A DNA stretch of 64,000 nucleotides from Cytophagales bacterium (GTDB lineage Bacteria > Bacteroidota > Bacteroidia > Cytophagales > 172606-1). The translations under genes and the position numbers were made by a program. The notes below the pieces were generated by a model. It was not told the DNA's origin and did not search any database. It saw only the letters and a list, made by a program, of their open reading frames with translations. The stretch lies in NCBI GenBank assembly GCA_030446715.1, contig JAUJMU010000012.1:44742-108741 (forward strand), in the 5' to 3' direction. Numbering within the stretch: the stretch's first letter is position 1; every line of letters begins with the position of its first letter. Below are positions 62,048-64,000 of this stretch, in pieces.

Positions 62048-62643
62048 GAAAAGAAGATAAATACAATTAATAGCAAATATTGAAATTATTATTGCGCTGG
62101 TTTGCTTGCATACATCGCATTACCATATAGAAAGGTGCTGATATATAGCACTAAAGCCCTGAATTAGCCTTCAGGGTCAAGCTTTAAAAGCAGCAGGGAG
62201 TATGAGGAGTTGTCTGCAACAAAATAAATAACTAACAGAATAGCAAATTTATTTCAAATAAATTTAACACTTTTTGGTGTACATAGTCATTTCGTTTCAC
62301 ACTATTTGGTCTGCGCTTGGTAGCTTTAAGAAATACATTTGACCAGTACAGCCTCCCGGCACCTTTCTGCCCGATTCAACAATAACAGTGCCTTCTTTTT
62401 CTTTCCCCCACTTTCTGTATTTTTACGCCCGCCCTGCGCGGAGGCAGATTTTATTCCGCCTCCGGAGAATTACGCCTCATTTTCTGGAAGGGAGGCCTGC
62501 GGATAAGGGATACGAAAAGGGTACTATCGGGTCAGCATACTTTAGCGTCCGGTTTCCGGGCAACTGCTGCTTATGAACGGTTTTTTGGCTGACAACGAAT
62601 CACCAACAACGAACAACTACACATTTAAACTGCTTTAACCATA
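62048..62643. other. Divergent intergenic region, 600 bases
   Basis: It lies between the barrel gene (minus) and the E2 gene (plus). The part at 62,060-62,340 is AT-rich. The only structure I see is the repeat at 62,591-62,620 just before the E2 start. No gene is supported. Confidence 0.45.
62591..62620 (-). repeat. Dispersed GTAGTTGTTCG repeat, copy 4
   Basis: Read on the minus strand: GTAGTTGTTCGTTGTTGGTG then ATTCGTTGTC. It is close to the copy at 22,602. It lies 23 bases in front of the E2 start codon. Confidence 0.65.
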
Positions 62644-64000
62644 ATGGCTGAGATAATCAGAATGCCCAAGATGAGCGACACCATGACCGAGGGTGTCATT
62701 GCGGCATGGCATAAGAAAGTAGGCGACGCGGTAAAGTCCGGCGATCTGCTCGCCGAGATTGAAACCGACAAAGCCACCATGGATTTTGAGTCGCCCGAAA
62801 GCGGAACGCTGCTCTACGTCGGGCCGAAGGAGAAGGAATCAGTGGCTATTGACGGAATTCTGGCCATTGTCGGGAAGCAGGGCGAAAACATCGATGCGCT
62901 GCTGAAAGGTGAATCAGGCGGAGCCGCGGCTCCCAAACCTGAAGCCAAAGCCTCGGCACCGGCTCCGCAGCCTTCTGCGCCCCAACCCAAAGCTCCCGAA
63001 CCCGCGGCTGCTCCTGCGGCCAAAGCGCCGTCCGCCACCGTAAAAGCCGAAGTGGTGCGGATGCCCAAGATGAGTGATACCATGACCGAAGGCACGGTAG
63101 TAGTTTGGCATAAACAGGTAGGCGATACCGTGAAAAGCGGCGATCTGCTGGCCGAGATCGAAACCGATAAGGCTACCATGGATTTTGAATCGCCGGAAGG
63201 CGGCACGCTGCTGTACCAGGGCGTGAAGCCGGGCGATGCAGTGGTCGTAGATGGTGTACTGGCCATTATCGGCGAAAAGGGAGCCGATTACAAGTCACTG
63301 CTGGACGGACCGCAGGCCCCGGCTGCAAAAGCAGAAAAAGAGCAACCCAAAGCTGCTGACACCAAACCGGGCACTTCACCCGCACTGGCCACTGGCTCCA
63401 ACGGCGTCAGCAGCCACGCTCCGGCACCCGAGGCGGCTGAAGTGGGTGCTGACTCCGGCGGCGACCGCGTGAAAATTTCTCCGCTGGCCCGCAAGCTCGC
63501 CGCCGACAAAGGCTTTGACATCAGACTGATCAAAGGCACCGGCGAAAATGGCCGCGTTGTACGCCGGGACGTGGAAACCTTCGTGCCTCAGGCCAAACCG
63601 GCTCAGGCACCGGCAGCTGCACCAGCCGCCAAGCCTGCCGAGAAAGCCGCACCGGTTCAACTGCCTGCGGTGGCAGGAGAGGAGCGTTACGAAGAAGTAT
63701 CGGTGTCGCAGATGCGCAAGACCATTGCCCGCCGCCTCGCGGAGAGCATGTACTCGGCACCGCACTTCTATCTGACCATGGAGATCAACATGGACAAGGC
63801 TGTGGCAGCCAGGGAAGGCATGAATGAGTTTTCGCCGGTGAAGATATCCTTCAACGACATTGTGATCAAGGCTTGCGCTATCGCCCTGCGGAAGCATCCC
63901 AAAATCAACTCCTCGTGGCTGGGCGACAAGATCCGCTACTTCAAGGACTTCCACATCGGCGTGGCCGTATCCGTAGAAGAATGCTTACTGGTACCGGTAG
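62644..64000 (+). CDS. pdhC: Pyruvate dehydrogenase E2 component (dihydrolipoyl acetyltransferase), 3' end missing
   Basis: The first 452 residues are visible. There are two lipoyl domains with the modified Lys43 and Lys176 in EIETDKATMDFES, joined by Ala/Pro-rich linkers (APAPQPSAPQPKAPEPAAAP). A subunit-binding domain follows (VKISPLARKLAADKGFDIRL, about 275-310). The start of the catalytic domain shows QMRKTIARRLAESMYSAPHF, VKISFNDIVIKACAIALRKH and GVAVSVEECLLVPV. It takes the acetyl group from E1 on its lipoyl arm to CoA, at the core of the pyruvate dehydrogenase complex. The two-lipoyl form is common in Bacteroidota. The catalytic His-x-x-x-Asp motif lies beyond the edge. Confidence 0.95.
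   Translation, partial: MAEIIRMPKMSDTMTEGVIAAWHKKVGDAVKSGDLLAEIETDKATMDFESPESGTLLYVGPKEKESVAIDGILAIVGKQGENIDALLKGESGGAAAPKPEAKASAPAPQPSAPQPKAPEPAAAPAAKAPSATVKAEVVRMPKMSDTMTEGTVVVWHKQVGDTVKSGDLLAEIETDKATMDFESPEGGTLLYQGVKPGDAVVVDGVLAIIGEKGADYKSLLDGPQAPAAKAEKEQPKAADTKPGTSPALATGSNGVSSHAPAPEAAEVGADSGGDRVKISPLARKLAADKGFDIRLIKGTGENGRVVRRDVETFVPQAKPAQAPAAAPAAKPAEKAAPVQLPAVAGEERYEEVSVSQMRKTIARRLAESMYSAPHFYLTMEINMDKAVAAREGMNEFSPVKISFNDIVIKACAIALRKHPKINSSWLGDKIRYFKDFHIGVAVSVEECLLVPV

Noticed and set aside
1..64000. tRNA, rRNA, insertion sequences, prophage, CRISPR array
   Set aside because: No cloverleaf with acceptor and T-arm text, no rRNA core text, no transposase or integrase, and no regular repeat-spacer array was found on reading both strands.

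Overview
The window is chromosomal DNA of a Bacteroidota bacterium, most likely a Cytophagales (Cytophagaceae/Spirosomaceae) relative. The evidence is a type IX secretion (T9SS) C-terminal sorting domain, two tandem PorE-like TPR/beta-propeller/OmpA proteins, a DUF5606 gene, a DivIVA protein beside typical Gram-negative envelope genes, and an almost complete lack of Shine-Dalgarno sequences. The placement rests on gene content read by eye, not on a search. No rRNA, tRNA, CRISPR array, insertion sequence or prophage was found.

Layout. (1) Positions 1-9873, minus strand: an exopolysaccharide operon. Read in transcription order it holds a single-domain response regulator, a phosphoglycosyl transferase fused to a receiver-like domain, a half-size TolC-like protein, a GumC/Wzc-like co-polymerase with a degenerate kinase domain, a polymerase/ligase, two GT2 glycosyltransferases, a hexapeptide acyltransferase and a GT4/GT1-like glycosyltransferase cut by the window edge. 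A 1.5 kb gap without genes lies upstream. (2) 11.3-15.0 kb: a ribose-type sugar ABC importer (ATPase, permease, lipoprotein binding protein). (3) 15.2-26.6 kb: RlpA, a carotenoid oxygenase, a 1.2 kaa secreted beta-rich protein of unknown function, a secreted unknown protein, a membrane-anchored patatin phospholipase and a frameshifted PLP aminotransferase with a twin-arginine leader. (4) 27-36.8 kb: small accessory genes, including a tandem pair of STAS-like proteins with a tiny coiled-coil gene overlapping tail to tail, a DinB pseudogene, a NUDIX hydrolase, DUF1499, DUF2236, cytidine deaminase, saccharopine dehydrogenase, a HigBA toxin-antitoxin pair with its operator palindrome, and the GTPase YsxC. 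(5) 37.1-43.6 kb: two PorE-like paralogues, a transmembrane GAF/coiled-coil sensor without an output domain, and an H-NOX haem sensor. (6) 43.7-53.0 kb: M16 peptidase, GT9 transferase, ferritin-like protein, the acpP-fabF-rnc cluster, pyruvate kinase, FolB and DivIVA. (7) 53.1-61.3 kb: a zone dense in broken reading frames (SanA, WD40 protein, 4'-phosphopantetheinyl transferase, redoxin, acyl-CoA carboxylase, T9SS cargo). (8) The window ends in the pyruvate dehydrogenase E2 gene.

The most interesting points are the EPS operon with two regulatory or catalytic domains that have lost key residues, the H-NOX plus output-less membrane sensor pair behind the PorE duplication, a dispersed repeat that twice includes the stop codon of the preceding gene, and the many single-base frame breaks. 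The breaks need to be sorted into real gene decay and sequencing error.
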